Shown one piece after another: positions 9,640-18,179 of a stretch of 64,000 nt of DNA (position 1 is its first letter; each line of letters opens with the position of its first letter). A program made the translations under genes and the position numbers. Source of the stretch: Citreicoccus inhibens (GTDB lineage Bacteria; Myxococcota; Myxococcia; Myxococcales; Myxococcaceae); NCBI RefSeq assembly GCF_019039035.1, contig NZ_JAHNZT010000010.1:62001-126000 (forward strand), given 5' to 3'. The notes beneath the pieces are model-generated. The model worked only from the letters and a program-made list of their open reading frames with translations, did not search any database and was not told where the DNA came from.

Positions 9640-11184
9640 TCAGTGGCGGAAGTGTCGCACTCCCGTCACCACCATGGCCATCCCCTGTTCGTCCGCGGCG
9701 GCGATAACCTCCGCGTCACGCACCGAACCTCCTGGGTGGATGACAGCCGTGGCCCCGGCTCGGGCCGCCGCGTCGAGTCCGTCCCGGAAGGGGAAGAAGG
9801 CGTCCGAGGCCACGGCGCTCCCCTTGAGCGCCTCGCCGCCCCGGGACTGGGCGATGCGCACCGAGTCCACCCGGTTCGTCTGCCCGCCGCCTTGCGCCAA
9901 GAGCTGCGCCTCCGAGGCGAAGACGATGGCGTTGCTCTTCACGTGCTTGCAGACCTTCCACGCGAAGCGCAGCGCCCGCTCCTCGTCCGGCGTGGGGGCG
10001 CGCTTGGAGACGACCTTCCATTCCAGCGGCGGCTCCACGGCGTCGCGGTCCATCAGCAGCAGCCCGCCCGACACGCTGCGCCCATCCAGCTGAGCGCGCG
10101 GACGCGCGGTGGCAGACGCCAGCGCGGGGCCCGCCTCCAGCAGCCGCAGGTTCTTCTTGGTCGCCAGCACCTGGAGCGCGGCCGGCGAGTACGACGGCGC
10201 GATGACCGCCTCCAGGAAGGTCTCCGCCATGGCCTTCGCCACGGACTCGTCGACCTCCCGGTTGAGGGCGACGATGCCGCCGAACGCGGACACCTCGTCC
10301 ACCTTGCGCGCGGTGCGGTACGCCGTCTCCAGCGAGTCATCCACCGCCACGCCACACGGGGTGTTGTGCTTGATGATGACGGCGCACGGCCGCTCGGGGA
10401 ACTCGAGGACGAGCCCCAGCGCCGCGTCCAGGTCCAGGATGTTGTTGTACGAGAGTTCCTTGCCCTGGAGCACCTTCGCGAACGCCACCGTCGGCTCGGG
10501 CGGAGCCAGGCGCTCGCGGTAGAAGGCGCCGCGCTGGTGGGGGTTCTCGCCGTAACGCAGGCCCTGGGCCTTCTCGAACGTGAGCGACAGCTCCTCGGGG
10601 AACGGCTCGCCCGCCTGCGAGGACAACCACCCGGAGATAGACGCGTCGTAGGCCGCGGTGTGCGCGAAGGCCTTGCGCATCAGGCGGCGACGGGTCGCCT
10701 CACCGACCGCCTTGCCCGCCTCCAGCTCGGCCAGCACCGCCGGATAGTCATCCGGATCCACCACCACGGCGACGTGCTTGAAGTTCTTCGCGGACGCGCG
10801 GACCATCGCCGGACCGCCGATGTCGATCTGCTCGATGATCGCGTCCTCGGACGCGCCCGAGGCCACCGTCTGGCGGAACGGATAGAGGTTCACGGCCACG
10901 AGCGAGATGGGCTCGATGCGGTTGGCCGCCATCTCCGCCCGGTCGCTCTCCAAGTCGGGGCGACCCAGGAGTCCACCGTGAATACGGGGATGCAGCGTCT
11001 TCACCCGGCCGCCAAGAATCTCGGGGCTCTGGGTGTGCTCGGAGACCTGCGTCGCGGGGACCCCCGCGCCCTTCAAGGTCTCCAGCGTGCCCCCGGTGGA
11101 CAGGAGGCGGAAGCCCAACCGAACCAGGCCTTGGGCAAAGGGAACCAGACCGCGTTTGTCGGAAACGCTCAGTAGGGCCAGCAC
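9640..11184 (-). CDS. purH: Bifunctional AICAR transformylase/IMP cyclohydrolase
   Basis: The last two steps of purine synthesis: formylation of AICAR by 10-formyl-THF, then ring closure to IMP. The IMP cyclohydrolase domain (about 1-190) has [35 protein letters not shown] and VAVNLYPF. The AICAR transformylase domain has [36 protein letters not shown] and the C-terminal HPGGSVRD segment. GTG at 11184 is preferred over the TTG at 11223 because GAGG stands seven bases upstream and because homologues begin at this point; it gives 514 residues, the usual family length. It is the first gene of the purH-TPR-purD-lptF-lptG run and is preceded by a long inverted repeat. Confidence 0.94.
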   Translation of the reverse strand: MLALLSVSDKRGLVPFAQGLVRLGFRLLSTGGTLETLKGAGVPATQVSEHTQSPEILGGRVKTLHPRIHGGLLGRPDLESDRAEMAANRIEPISLVAVNLYPFRQTVASGASEDAIIEQIDIGGPAMVRASAKNFKHVAVVVDPDDYPAVLAELEAGKAVGEATRRRLMRKAFAHTAAYDASISGWLSSQAGEPFPEELSLTFEKAQGLRYGENPHQRGAFYRERLAPPEPTVAFAKVLQGKELSYNNILDLDAALGLVLEFPERPCAVIIKHNTPCGVAVDDSLETAYRTARKVDEVSAFGGIVALNREVDESVAKAMAETFLEAVIAPSYSPAALQVLATKKNLRLLEAGPALASATARPRAQLDGRSVSGGLLLMDRDAVEPPLEWKVVSKRAPTPDEERALRFAWKVCKHVKSNAIVFASEAQLLAQGGGQTNRVDSVRIAQSRGGEALKGSAVASDAFFPFRDGLDAAARAGATAVIHPGGSVRDAEVIAAADEQGMAMVVTGVRHFRH

Positions 11185-11233
11185 GTCTGCGCCTCGGTTT
11201 GCGGGAGGCGGCGGTCCTAGCAACCACCCCCCA

Positions 11234-11261
11234 GGGTGTCAACGCAACACGTTGGACACCC
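11234..11261. promoter_or_regulatory. purH: Inverted repeat in the purH leader
   Basis: A near-perfect inverted repeat: arms 11234-11244 and 11250-11261, one bulged base, loop CAACA. It lies 50 bases upstream of the purH start and 30 bases after the sigma-4-like gene. It has no T-run, so it is not a classic intrinsic terminator. The core ACGCAACACGTTG recalls the Escherichia coli PurR box in outline, but a PurR orthologue is not expected here. It may be an operator, a leader hairpin or an attenuator element. Confidence 0.5.
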
Positions 11262-11291
11262 GTCCGCAGGCGACACCACGCTCGACTCCCC

Positions 11292-11780
11292 TCAGGGCTT
11301 GCGAGCGGACACAGGAGGATCGGTCTCGGTGGCCTCGCGCAGCTTCATGAGCCCGCGCGTTTCCACCTGACGAATGCGCTCGCGCGTGAGGTTCATGATC
11401 TCCCCCACCTCCTCGAGCGTGATGCCCCCCTTCTCCGCCACGTCCAGGGCGCAGGTGTGCTCCAGCTCCCAGATCTCCTTGTCCGGGAAGTTCAGCTTGA
11501 TGGAGCCCGTCTCGGGGTTCACGTCCAAGTAGAGGTTGTGCTTGCAGGAGACGAAGAGGCACGGACGCGGGCCGTTGACGCAGTCCGCGCGCGTGCGCGG
11601 GCGCTCGTCATCCACGGTCTTGAGGAGGTCACCCTCCTCCGGGTCCAGCTGGCCCGCGAGCCGGCGACGGCGCAGGTCCCTGGCCATCTCCTTGCGCGAC
11701 ATCGTCTTGGAGCGGCGGCGCTCCGCGGGCTGCTCCTCCGCTTCTCCCCCATCGCCCTCTAGCTGCTTCACTTCCGACAT
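11292..11780 (-). CDS. Sigma-70 region 4-like DNA-binding protein with Cys cluster
   Basis: A 162-residue protein. The C-terminal third ([20 protein letters not shown], then QVETRG) is a clear sigma-70 region 4 helix-turn-helix, the part that reads the -35 box. No region 2 is present, so it is not a full sigma factor. The middle holds [14 protein letters not shown] and later HTC, a four-cysteine set (C-x6-C-x4-C plus one) that could bind zinc or an Fe-S cluster. An Arg-rich helical segment ([12 protein letters not shown]) lies near residue 40. The ATG at 11780 has a strong GGAGGGG a few bases upstream. It follows the MerR gene by about 50 bases and is probably co-transcribed. Related sigma-factor-like proteins occur across delta-type proteobacteria; the role is unknown. 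Confidence 0.8.
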   Translation of the reverse strand: MSEVKQLEGDGGEAEEQPAERRRSKTMSRKEMARDLRRRRLAGQLDPEEGDLLKTVDDERPRTRADCVNGPRPCLFVSCKHNLYLDVNPETGSIKLNFPDKEIWELEHTCALDVAEKGGITLEEVGEIMNLTRERIRQVETRGLMKLREATETDPPVSARKP

Positions 11781-11829
11781 GTCCCCTCCAGAATCTTTGG
11801 AGTCTATCCGGTTCCCTGGGGCCGGCATT

Positions 11830-12354
11830 CTATTGCGAACGGATCGTTTCGTCTTCGCGAGCCGTGACAGCGCTGCCTAGCCGGGCCACATCCCGGACCA
11901 GATCCTGCGCTCTTTGCCTCAGCGTTGCCAACTCCGCCTCGAGCACACGCCGGTGTGACCCGGCCGAACTCCGCTCCCCCAGCTCCTCCTGAAAGCCATC
12001 GAGCACCTCGGCCAGATCGCGCTCCAACTGGTCGATGTGGTTGCGGTGAAACACGAACGAGCGGCGGATGTCCTCCAGGGTGTGCCCCTCCGCCATCATC
12101 CGCTTGATGACATTGATGCGGCGCACAGCTTCCACCGGATAGAGCCCGAGGCTCCCCTGGTGCTTGCCCTTGCGCCCCACCCGACGGCTGCGCGGTAGCA
12201 GGCCAGCCTGGACGTACTTGCGAAACGTCGCCTCCGAGAGGCGAACCCCCCGAGGTCGAAAGATTTCCAGGATGGCCGTCGCGGGCAGCCCCCCCGCGTT
12301 CTCGCGCTCGATGCGTTCGAGCTCGTCGGGGTCGAGCAACTCCATGGATTCCAT
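11830..12354 (-). CDS. MerR-family transcriptional regulator
   Basis: A 174-residue protein with an N-terminal MerR winged helix: helix-turn-helix [20 protein letters not shown] near residues 28-48, then [19 protein letters not shown] long C-terminal coiled coil (about 105-170) for dimerisation follows. No metal-binding or drug-binding tail is visible, so the signal is unknown. The ATG at 12354 was chosen because the 41 upstream codons of the longer frame look non-coding; an internal ATG at 12345 is also possible. A TATATT lies directly before the first ATG, so the message may have almost no leader, and a CCATT...AATGG inverted repeat spans the start, suggesting autoregulation. It is followed by the sigma-4-like gene. 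Confidence 0.82.
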   Translation of the reverse strand: MESMELLDPDELERIERENAGGLPATAILEIFRPRGVRLSEATFRKYVQAGLLPRSRRVGRKGKHQGSLGLYPVEAVRRINVIKRMMAEGHTLEDIRRSFVFHRNHIDQLERDLAEVLDGFQEELGERSSAGSHRRVLEAELATLRQRAQDLVRDVARLGSAVTAREDETIRSQ

Positions 12355-12375
12355 TGAATATAACCTACTGAATGG
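12351..12375. promoter_or_regulatory. Putative MerR-type operator over the start of the regulator gene
   Basis: CCATT at 12351-12355 and AATGG at 12371-12375 form an interrupted inverted repeat in an AT-rich island, with TATATT on the minus strand between them. Position and size fit a MerR autoregulatory operator, but the arms are short and the assignment is tentative. Confidence 0.3.
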
Positions 12376-12562
12376 AGCGCATGTGTGCCAGAACGGCCCC
12401 ATCGGTGTCAAGGTGGACCAGGACGAAGGGCGAGCAGGCGTGACGACGCGCACGCGACGAGGAAGACCTCGACGCAACGAGTCAGATCGCGACTGGAGAC
12501 GGCACGGGCCGGAGCGGCGGAGGGCTCACGCTCGCGTCACGCCTCCGTGAAGTGCGAAGGAC

Positions 12563-15118
12563 TCAGCGCCCGGTGGTGGCGCGGAAGTCTCGCGACACGG
12601 AGCCGTTGGCGGGGATGGTGACGGTGAGCGACTTGGCGCCGCTCGGGTGTTCGAAGGTGAGCCGATAGGTGCCCGCGGTGAGGCGGTACGACGCCAGGCC
12701 CTGCACCTCGCCCAGACGTTTCCCGTCGAGGAAGACGGTGGCGTACGGCGAGGCGCGCAGTTTGAGGGTGCCCAAGGCCACCACTCCCGCATCTGCTGGA
12801 GCGGACGCCTCGGTGGGCGACTTCGCGTTCGGACGCCGAGGCTCGTCAGCGAGGGCGGACTCGCGCTTGAGGCCCTCGACCTCGGCGTCGGACTCCGACG
12901 CGGTCTTCCCCTGCTCCGTGGAACTGCTCGGTTGAGTGGGGACAGCTGGAGCGGACTCACCCGGCTTCGTCGGGTGCGCAACGGTGTCCGCCCGAGGGGT
13001 GACGATTGGAGCGGACTCGGTCGGCTTCGCCTGTTGCGCGGCGTGTTCGGGCGCCGCGTCCGTGCTCGCCACGACGGTGGGCGACTTCGCGGACGGCGCC
13101 ATGGGAGACCCACCTTGCGATGCGTCCGAGGTGCGCGTCCGCGGAATGGCCACGAACCCGACGAGCGCCGCGAGCCCGAGCGCGCCCGCGCCGAGCCAGG
13201 GCCACGCCTTGCGGCCCTTCGACGCCGCGAGCGAAGAGACCGCGGCCGGAGTCAATTCCGAGGCAACTGCTGCGTTCGGCCCCTGCGCGCGGGGGGAGCC
13301 GGCTTCACTGGGTCGTGATGACTGAACCGCCGGAGCGCCAACCACCTCCAGGAGCGACGGCTTCGAGACATCCCCAGGTGCTCCGCGCGAATGCGCAGAC
13401 GAGCCTGCGGCAGCGGCGACGCCCCCCTCCGCTGCGACCGGAACGCCGCCCTTGCCTGCCAGCGCGACCTGCCCCGCAGAGGAGGCATCGGCCTCACCCG
13501 AATGCCGTCCCGGCGCTGCGGATGCATCGGACCCACTCGAATGGCTTCCCTCTGAGACCGGAGCACCGGCGCTACCCGAATGCCGCCCCGACGCTGCGGA
13601 TGCATCAGCCCCACGGGAGTGGCGTCCCTCTGCGGCCTGTTCACCGGCCCCCTGCTTGAGTTCTGCCGGCTTTGAAGGACTCTCGGGCCGACGCGGGAGC
13701 TCGGCTTGCGCCGCGCCCACACCGGCATTCGCGTGTTCGAGTGATGCATCCGCGCGGAGGCCTTGCGCGCCTTCCCTCAATGCCGGCACCGAAATGGTCG
13801 ACGCATCTTCGCCGCGAGGCGTGCGCTCAGCCGCTCCTCGGTCCGCCTGCGCCGCATCGGGAGGGCCCGCTCGCACCGCGGCGATCGGCGCGGCCACGGG
13901 CGGCAGCGCAGCGGCCGCGCCTCCCGCGGGGCGCACCGACAGACGCACCGCGGGCAGCGGCATCATTGGCGTCGCAGCGGGAGGAAGCTCCGGAGATCCA
14001 TCCTCGCGACGCGGCAACACCACCGTGGCCGCGTCCACATCTTCATCTGGAGAGAGCCGCGAGGACGCGAGGGGACGCTCGCGCCCGGGCCGCATCACCG
14101 CCGTGGGCTCCCGCGCCACGGGAACGACCGGCGACTCCACGCCGCCCTGCCCCACTTGAGAGCGGTCGCGCACCGCGGGCAGCGCCACATACGTGGCGGC
14201 CTCGGGGAACAGGCGGCGCAGGAACATTCCCACGTTCGTGTCATCCACCGAACGCGCATGCTGGAGCGCGCTCTGCGCCAACGCCCGCTCCAGCTCCGAG
14301 GCGGTCTGGAAGCGTGCGTTCGGGTCGCGCTGGAGCGCTCGCATCACCGCGGCATCCAGGTCCGCGGGCACGTCGGGATTGAGCCGAGCCGGCGGCGGAA
14401 TCAGCGAGTGCTGCACCGCGCGCAGCACCGCCACCTCGGAGTCGCCGTCGAAGAGGCGGCCGCCCGTGAGCATCTCCCACAGCACCACGCCCAGCGCGAA
14501 GATGTCCGTGCGCGCGTCCACCGCTTCGCCCCGAGCCTGCTCGGGCGACATGTACGCGAACTTGCCCTTGAGAACGCCCGGCTGTGACAGCCGGTTGCCC
14601 GCCTTCGCGATTCCAAAGTCCGTCAGCTTCACGGCGCCATCGAAGGACAGCAGCACGTTGTGCGGCGTGACGTCGCGGTGCACGAGGTGGAGGTGCTCGC
14701 CGTTGATCTTCAGGCGATGCGCCGCGTGCAGCGCCCGAGCGATCTCCGCGCCCATGTACGCCACCAGCGTCGGCGGGATGGGCGTCAGGTGCTCCTTGCA
14801 CCGCTTGCGCAGCTCCCACAGCGAGCAGCCTCGCACGTACTCCATGGCCAGGTAGTACGTGTCCTCGTGCTTGTCGAAGTCGAAGATCTGCACCACGTTG
14901 GCGTGGTTCAGCCGCGAGGCCAGCCGCGCCTCCGCGATGAACATCTGCACGAACTCGGAGTCGCTCGCCAGGAACGCGCGCACGCGCTTGATGACGACTT
15001 CCTTCTCGAAACCCTCGGGCCCTCGGGCCGTGCACAGATAGATCTCCGCCATGCCGCCCTCGGCGAGCTTGCGGCGGACGACGTACTTCCCAATGCGGGT
15101 CCCAGCTTCGAGCGTCAC
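12563..15118 (-). CDS. Transmembrane Ser/Thr protein kinase with PEGA domain
   Basis: An 851-residue Hanks-type kinase. The kinase domain (about 9-290) has the glycine loop EGGMAEIY (19-27), Lys44, Glu63, HRDVTPHN with catalytic Asp149, DFG at 167-169 and the APE-equivalent [10 protein letters not shown], so it looks active. A very long Pro/Ala/Ser/Glu-rich linker follows, with an imperfect repeat around GRHSG..DAS. One membrane helix ([20 protein letters not shown]) lies near residue 640, and a C-terminal PEGA domain (about 780-850: [20 protein letters not shown]) should sit outside the inner membrane. PEGA domains are thought to bind surface components. The GTG start follows the stop of the other kinase by 18 bases, so the two kinases are one transcription unit. 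The substrate is unknown. Confidence 0.9.
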   Translation of the reverse strand: MTLEAGTRIGKYVVRRKLAEGGMAEIYLCTARGPEGFEKEVVIKRVRAFLASDSEFVQMFIAEARLASRLNHANVVQIFDFDKHEDTYYLAMEYVRGCSLWELRKRCKEHLTPIPPTLVAYMGAEIARALHAAHRLKINGEHLHLVHRDVTPHNVLLSFDGAVKLTDFGIAKAGNRLSQPGVLKGKFAYMSPEQARGEAVDARTDIFALGVVLWEMLTGGRLFDGDSEVAVLRAVQHSLIPPPARLNPDVPADLDAAVMRALQRDPNARFQTASELERALAQSALQHARSVDDTNVGMFLRRLFPEAATYVALPAVRDRSQVGQGGVESPVVPVAREPTAVMRPGRERPLASSRLSPDEDVDAATVVLPRREDGSPELPPAATPMMPLPAVRLSVRPAGGAAAALPPVAAPIAAVRAGPPDAAQADRGAAERTPRGEDASTISVPALREGAQGLRADASLEHANAGVGAAQAELPRRPESPSKPAELKQGAGEQAAEGRHSRGADASAASGRHSGSAGAPVSEGSHSSGSDASAAPGRHSGEADASSAGQVALAGKGGVPVAAEGGVAAAAGSSAHSRGAPGDVSKPSLLEVVGAPAVQSSRPSEAGSPRAQGPNAAVASELTPAAVSSLAASKGRKAWPWLGAGALGLAALVGFVAIPRTRTSDASQGGSPMAPSAKSPTVVASTDAAPEHAAQQAKPTESAPIVTPRADTVAHPTKPGESAPAVPTQPSSSTEQGKTASESDAEVEGLKRESALADEPRRPNAKSPTEASAPADAGVVALGTLKLRASPYATVFLDGKRLGEVQGLASYRLTAGTYRLTFEHPSGAKSLTVTIPANGSVSRDFRATTGR
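13465..13640. repeat. Imperfect tandem repeat in the kinase linker
   Basis: Two copies of a unit around CCCGAATGCCG(T/C)CCCGGCGCTG plus GGATGCATC, about 85 bases apart, code for GRHSG and DAS-rich linker peptide. A degenerate third version is seen between them. This is a low-complexity extracytoplasmic or juxtamembrane linker. Confidence 0.4.
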
Positions 15119-15136
15119 GCGGGCATCCGAGGCGGC

Positions 15137-17569
15137 CTAGTCGAGCTTCACGCTCACCACGTTGAGGTCGATGGGCCGGACCTCGATGCGGCGGCTCACG
15201 GTCCGCTTTAGCTCGGGGTTGGAGAACTTGCAGTCATACGTGCCCACCCGCAGCTCGACTTCCTTGAACGGAGTCTCGCCCAGCTTGCGCCCGTTGCAGC
15301 TCACCTCCGCCCAGGGCGTGGCCACGAAGCGCACCAACGCCATGCGGTCGGCAACCTTCGGCTCCGCACGCACCACCTCACGCACGGGAGCCGCGCGGGG
15401 CTCGGCCGGCTTCGGCTCCGTGCGGGCCGGCGCCACGGGGCGCGGAGGAGTCGCTTCGCGCGGCGCGGCCTGCGGCGCAGCCACGTGGGCCGGAGCGGTC
15501 TGGTCGGCCGGGGCAGCCGCCACGGTCGGCGCGGGCGTCGGCTGCGTCGATGGCGTCGTGCCGGGCGCGGTCTCCGCGGGCGCATTCGTCGCGGGTACCA
15601 CCTGCGTCGCAGCGCCCTGCTCAGGCGGGGGCTGCGTCCTCGCGGGAGGAGGCGGCGGCCTCAGCGCGGGCGGGTTCAGGGGCACGGTGCCCGCGGGCTC
15701 CGCATCGGGGCGCAGCAGCAACCACAGCGCGAGCACCGCCAATACCACCGCCGCGCCGATTCCGCCCCACAGACCCACGCGGTTCGAGCGGGCCTCGCCT
15801 TCGGTCACCGACAGCGTCGCGTGCTCCGTGAGCGTATCGGTCCGCGGAGGAACCGAACGCATCGCCGGCACGGACATGCGCGACGGACCGCGAACAGCGA
15901 CCGCGGGCGAAGGCTCCGCCACCGGAACTCCCGCCCGAGACACCCGCGCCTCGGGGCCCGGGGTCGCACGGGCGATGGACACCCCGGAGCGCGACGCCGC
16001 GCGGGGCTCCCCCACGGGCCCGACATCCGCCGCGGGCATGCCACGCGTCGCGGTGGGCGACGGCCGGGCCACCGCCCGCGCATCCATCGTGGGCGCGTCC
16101 TCCTCCACGGAGCGGATCGGCTGACGCAGCGACACCGTGGCACTGCGAGACGCCGCGCGCTGATCCAACGTGGGCGCGTCCTCGTCCTCCGCGAGGTCCG
16201 GCCGCGCCGTCGGCGGGAAGCTCAGGCCGCGCGGCTCCATCATCGCCAGGGTGGGCGCGTCCTCCTCCACCACCGGCGGCATCCCCGAGCGAGACGGGCG
16301 CGCCTCCGCGCCGGGCAGCCCCTCGCCCTCCGGACGCTGGGCGGGGACCATCCGCGAGGCCCGAGCCGGGGTGACCGACTCCACCGCGCGTCGAGTCCCC
16401 GTGGGCGCGCGGGGCGGCTCGGCCTCGGGCTCGTCGCGGCGCAGCTCCGGGCGGCTGGGACGATTCGCGTGGGCCGTGCGCGGCCTCAACGTGGCGGTGG
16501 GCTCGCTCTCCGAGCGCCCCGTGTTCGGCGGCAGCGCGGGCTTCAACCCCGTGCGCCGCGCGGGGCTGGCGGAATCCGCCCGGGCCGAGGACGGCGCCGA
16601 CTCCGAGTCCTCGACGAGGAACTCCCCCGCGCGCGACTCCTCCGCCAGGCGCTCGGCGAAGGCCTCCTTCATGAACGCGCCCAGGTGCGCGGTGGAGGAC
16701 GGCAGCCGGTTCTGGCTCAGCCAGTCCTCGAGGGCCAGCTGTAGATGCAGCGCCTCTTGGAAGCGGGCCTCGGGCTCCTTCGCGAGCGCCTTGAGCACGA
16801 TGGCGTCCAGGCTCTGCGGCACCCGAGGCGCCACCTGCGACGGCACCGCCACCTGGCACTCCGCCACGGCCGCCAGCGTCTGAAGATCCGACGGGCGCTT
16901 GAAGAGACGCGCCCCGGTGAGCAGTTCGTACAGCACCACGCCCAGCGCGAACACGTCCGAGCGGCAGTCCACGCGCATCCCCGCGGCCTGCTCCGGGGAC
17001 ATGTACGAGTACTTGCCCTTGAGGACTCCGGAGCGCGTGACGGTGGCCTGATCCGCCGCCTTGGCGATGCCGAAGTCCACCACCTTCACCCCCCCCTCGA
17101 ACGTCACGAGGATGTTCTGCGGGGACACGTCCCGGTGGACGATGCCCAGGGGCCGCCCCGCCGCGTCCGCCTTCTTGTGCGCGTAGTCCAGGCCCGCGCA
17201 CGCCTCGATGAGGATGCGGCACGCCAGGGGGACCGGCAGCGGCTGGCCTACCGCCTCGGACTGCTTCCACACGCGCCGCACGTCCGCGCCGTGGATGTAC
17301 TCCATGGCGATGAAGTACGTGTCCCCTTCCGCCCCCAGGTTGAAGATCTGCACCACGTTGGGGTGGTTGAGCCGAGCGGCGATGCGCGCCTCGTCCAGGA
17401 ACATCCGGACGAACTCCGCGTTCTCCGTCAGGTGCGGGAGGATCCGCTTGAGGACCAACAGCTTCTCGAAGCCCTCCGGGCCCTGCTGGCGCGCCAGATA
17501 GATCTGCGCCATCCCGCCCATGGCGAGCCGCTTGAGGAGTTGGTAGCTGCCGTAGGTTTCGATGGACAC
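15137..17569 (-). CDS. Transmembrane Ser/Thr protein kinase with PEGA-like tail
   Basis: A Hanks-type kinase of 810 residues from GTG 17569. It has a glycine loop MGGMAQIYLA, Lys41, Glu60, HRDVSPQN with Asp147, DFG 165-167 and YMSPEQAAGM, so it is expected to be active. The linker is Pro/Arg/Glu-rich with repeated EEDAPT/EDAPTL motifs. One membrane helix (GIGAAVVLAVLALWLLL) lies near 610. A Pro-rich spacer leads to a C-terminal PEGA-like domain (TPWAEVSCNGRKLGETPFKE). A longer frame from GTG 17629 has GGAG seven bases upstream, but its first 20 codons use TTT, GAT, CCT and GCT, unlike the rest of the gene, so 17569 is preferred. It precedes the second kinase by 18 bases. Signals and substrates are unknown. 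Confidence 0.9.
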   Translation of the reverse strand: MSIETYGSYQLLKRLAMGGMAQIYLARQQGPEGFEKLLVLKRILPHLTENAEFVRMFLDEARIAARLNHPNVVQIFNLGAEGDTYFIAMEYIHGADVRRVWKQSEAVGQPLPVPLACRILIEACAGLDYAHKKADAAGRPLGIVHRDVSPQNILVTFEGGVKVVDFGIAKAADQATVTRSGVLKGKYSYMSPEQAAGMRVDCRSDVFALGVVLYELLTGARLFKRPSDLQTLAAVAECQVAVPSQVAPRVPQSLDAIVLKALAKEPEARFQEALHLQLALEDWLSQNRLPSSTAHLGAFMKEAFAERLAEESRAGEFLVEDSESAPSSARADSASPARRTGLKPALPPNTGRSESEPTATLRPRTAHANRPSRPELRRDEPEAEPPRAPTGTRRAVESVTPARASRMVPAQRPEGEGLPGAEARPSRSGMPPVVEEDAPTLAMMEPRGLSFPPTARPDLAEDEDAPTLDQRAASRSATVSLRQPIRSVEEDAPTMDARAVARPSPTATRGMPAADVGPVGEPRAASRSGVSIARATPGPEARVSRAGVPVAEPSPAVAVRGPSRMSVPAMRSVPPRTDTLTEHATLSVTEGEARSNRVGLWGGIGAAVVLAVLALWLLLRPDAEPAGTVPLNPPALRPPPPPARTQPPPEQGAATQVVPATNAPAETAPGTTPSTQPTPAPTVAAAPADQTAPAHVAAPQAAPREATPPRPVAPARTEPKPAEPRAAPVREVVRAEPKVADRMALVRFVATPWAEVSCNGRKLGETPFKEVELRVGTYDCKFSNPELKRTVSRRIEVRPIDLNVVSVKLD

Positions 17570-17669
17570 GGCCCGGCCGCGCGAGAAAGGCCCCCGAGCG
17601 TAGGCGGCCCGGCCAGGGGAATCAAACACCCTGACGCTCCGCGCGGGTGGAATGCGCCCAACCCGCCGC

Positions 17670-18005
17670 CTAGCGCCGGGCGGCGCGAACCTCGCGGGTC
17701 TCCCGCATCAGCGCTTCCAACTCGTCCAGGTGACGCCGCAGCACCGGCATCAGGACGGGCGCGGCGTCCACCCGGTCGAACAAATCCAGGATGCGATCCA
17801 CCTTGCGCTCGATTTCCCCGGCCCGAGCCGGGGTGATCCGCCGGAGGAGCATGTCCGCGCCGGCCTCCATCAGCACGCGCGCCACGGCGTCTCGGGAGGC
17901 GAGCGGCTCCTCCCTGCGCTGACCCTCGCCCCGGATGACGCGAAGCCCGGCCGCGCGGAAGCCCGCTGGGGACGTCGAGTTGCCTTCGGACATCTGGGAG
18001 CTCAC
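17670..18005 (-). CDS. Small conserved-looking helical protein upstream of kinase pair
   Basis: A 111-residue soluble protein with no recognised family. After a 30-residue polar N terminus it is predicted to be almost entirely alpha-helical, with amphipathic stretches (AGEIERKVDRILDLFDRVDA, then LRRHLDELEALMRETREV) that could form a helical bundle or coiled coil. The GTG at 18005 has a perfect AGGAGG six bases upstream, so translation is expected to be strong. It ends about 100 bases before the first kinase on the same strand and may be its adaptor, regulator or substrate; that link is inference from position only. Confidence 0.7.
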   Translation of the reverse strand: MSSQMSEGNSTSPAGFRAAGLRVIRGEGQRREEPLASRDAVARVLMEAGADMLLRRITPARAGEIERKVDRILDLFDRVDAAPVLMPVLRRHLDELEALMRETREVRAARR

Positions 18006-18179
18006 CGGGTGCCTCCTCGACAGCGGCTACAGGGACGACCTCAGGGTACTCACCGCCGGAGGTCCTCCAATTTTCTGGTCATCCGCACAGATGACTGCAG
18101 AGCTGTAGCACCTGGGACTGACATGAACGTCCGAGGCCGGATTCCCGGCCCTTCGCGTGCCTCACACTCACGCCGCGCC

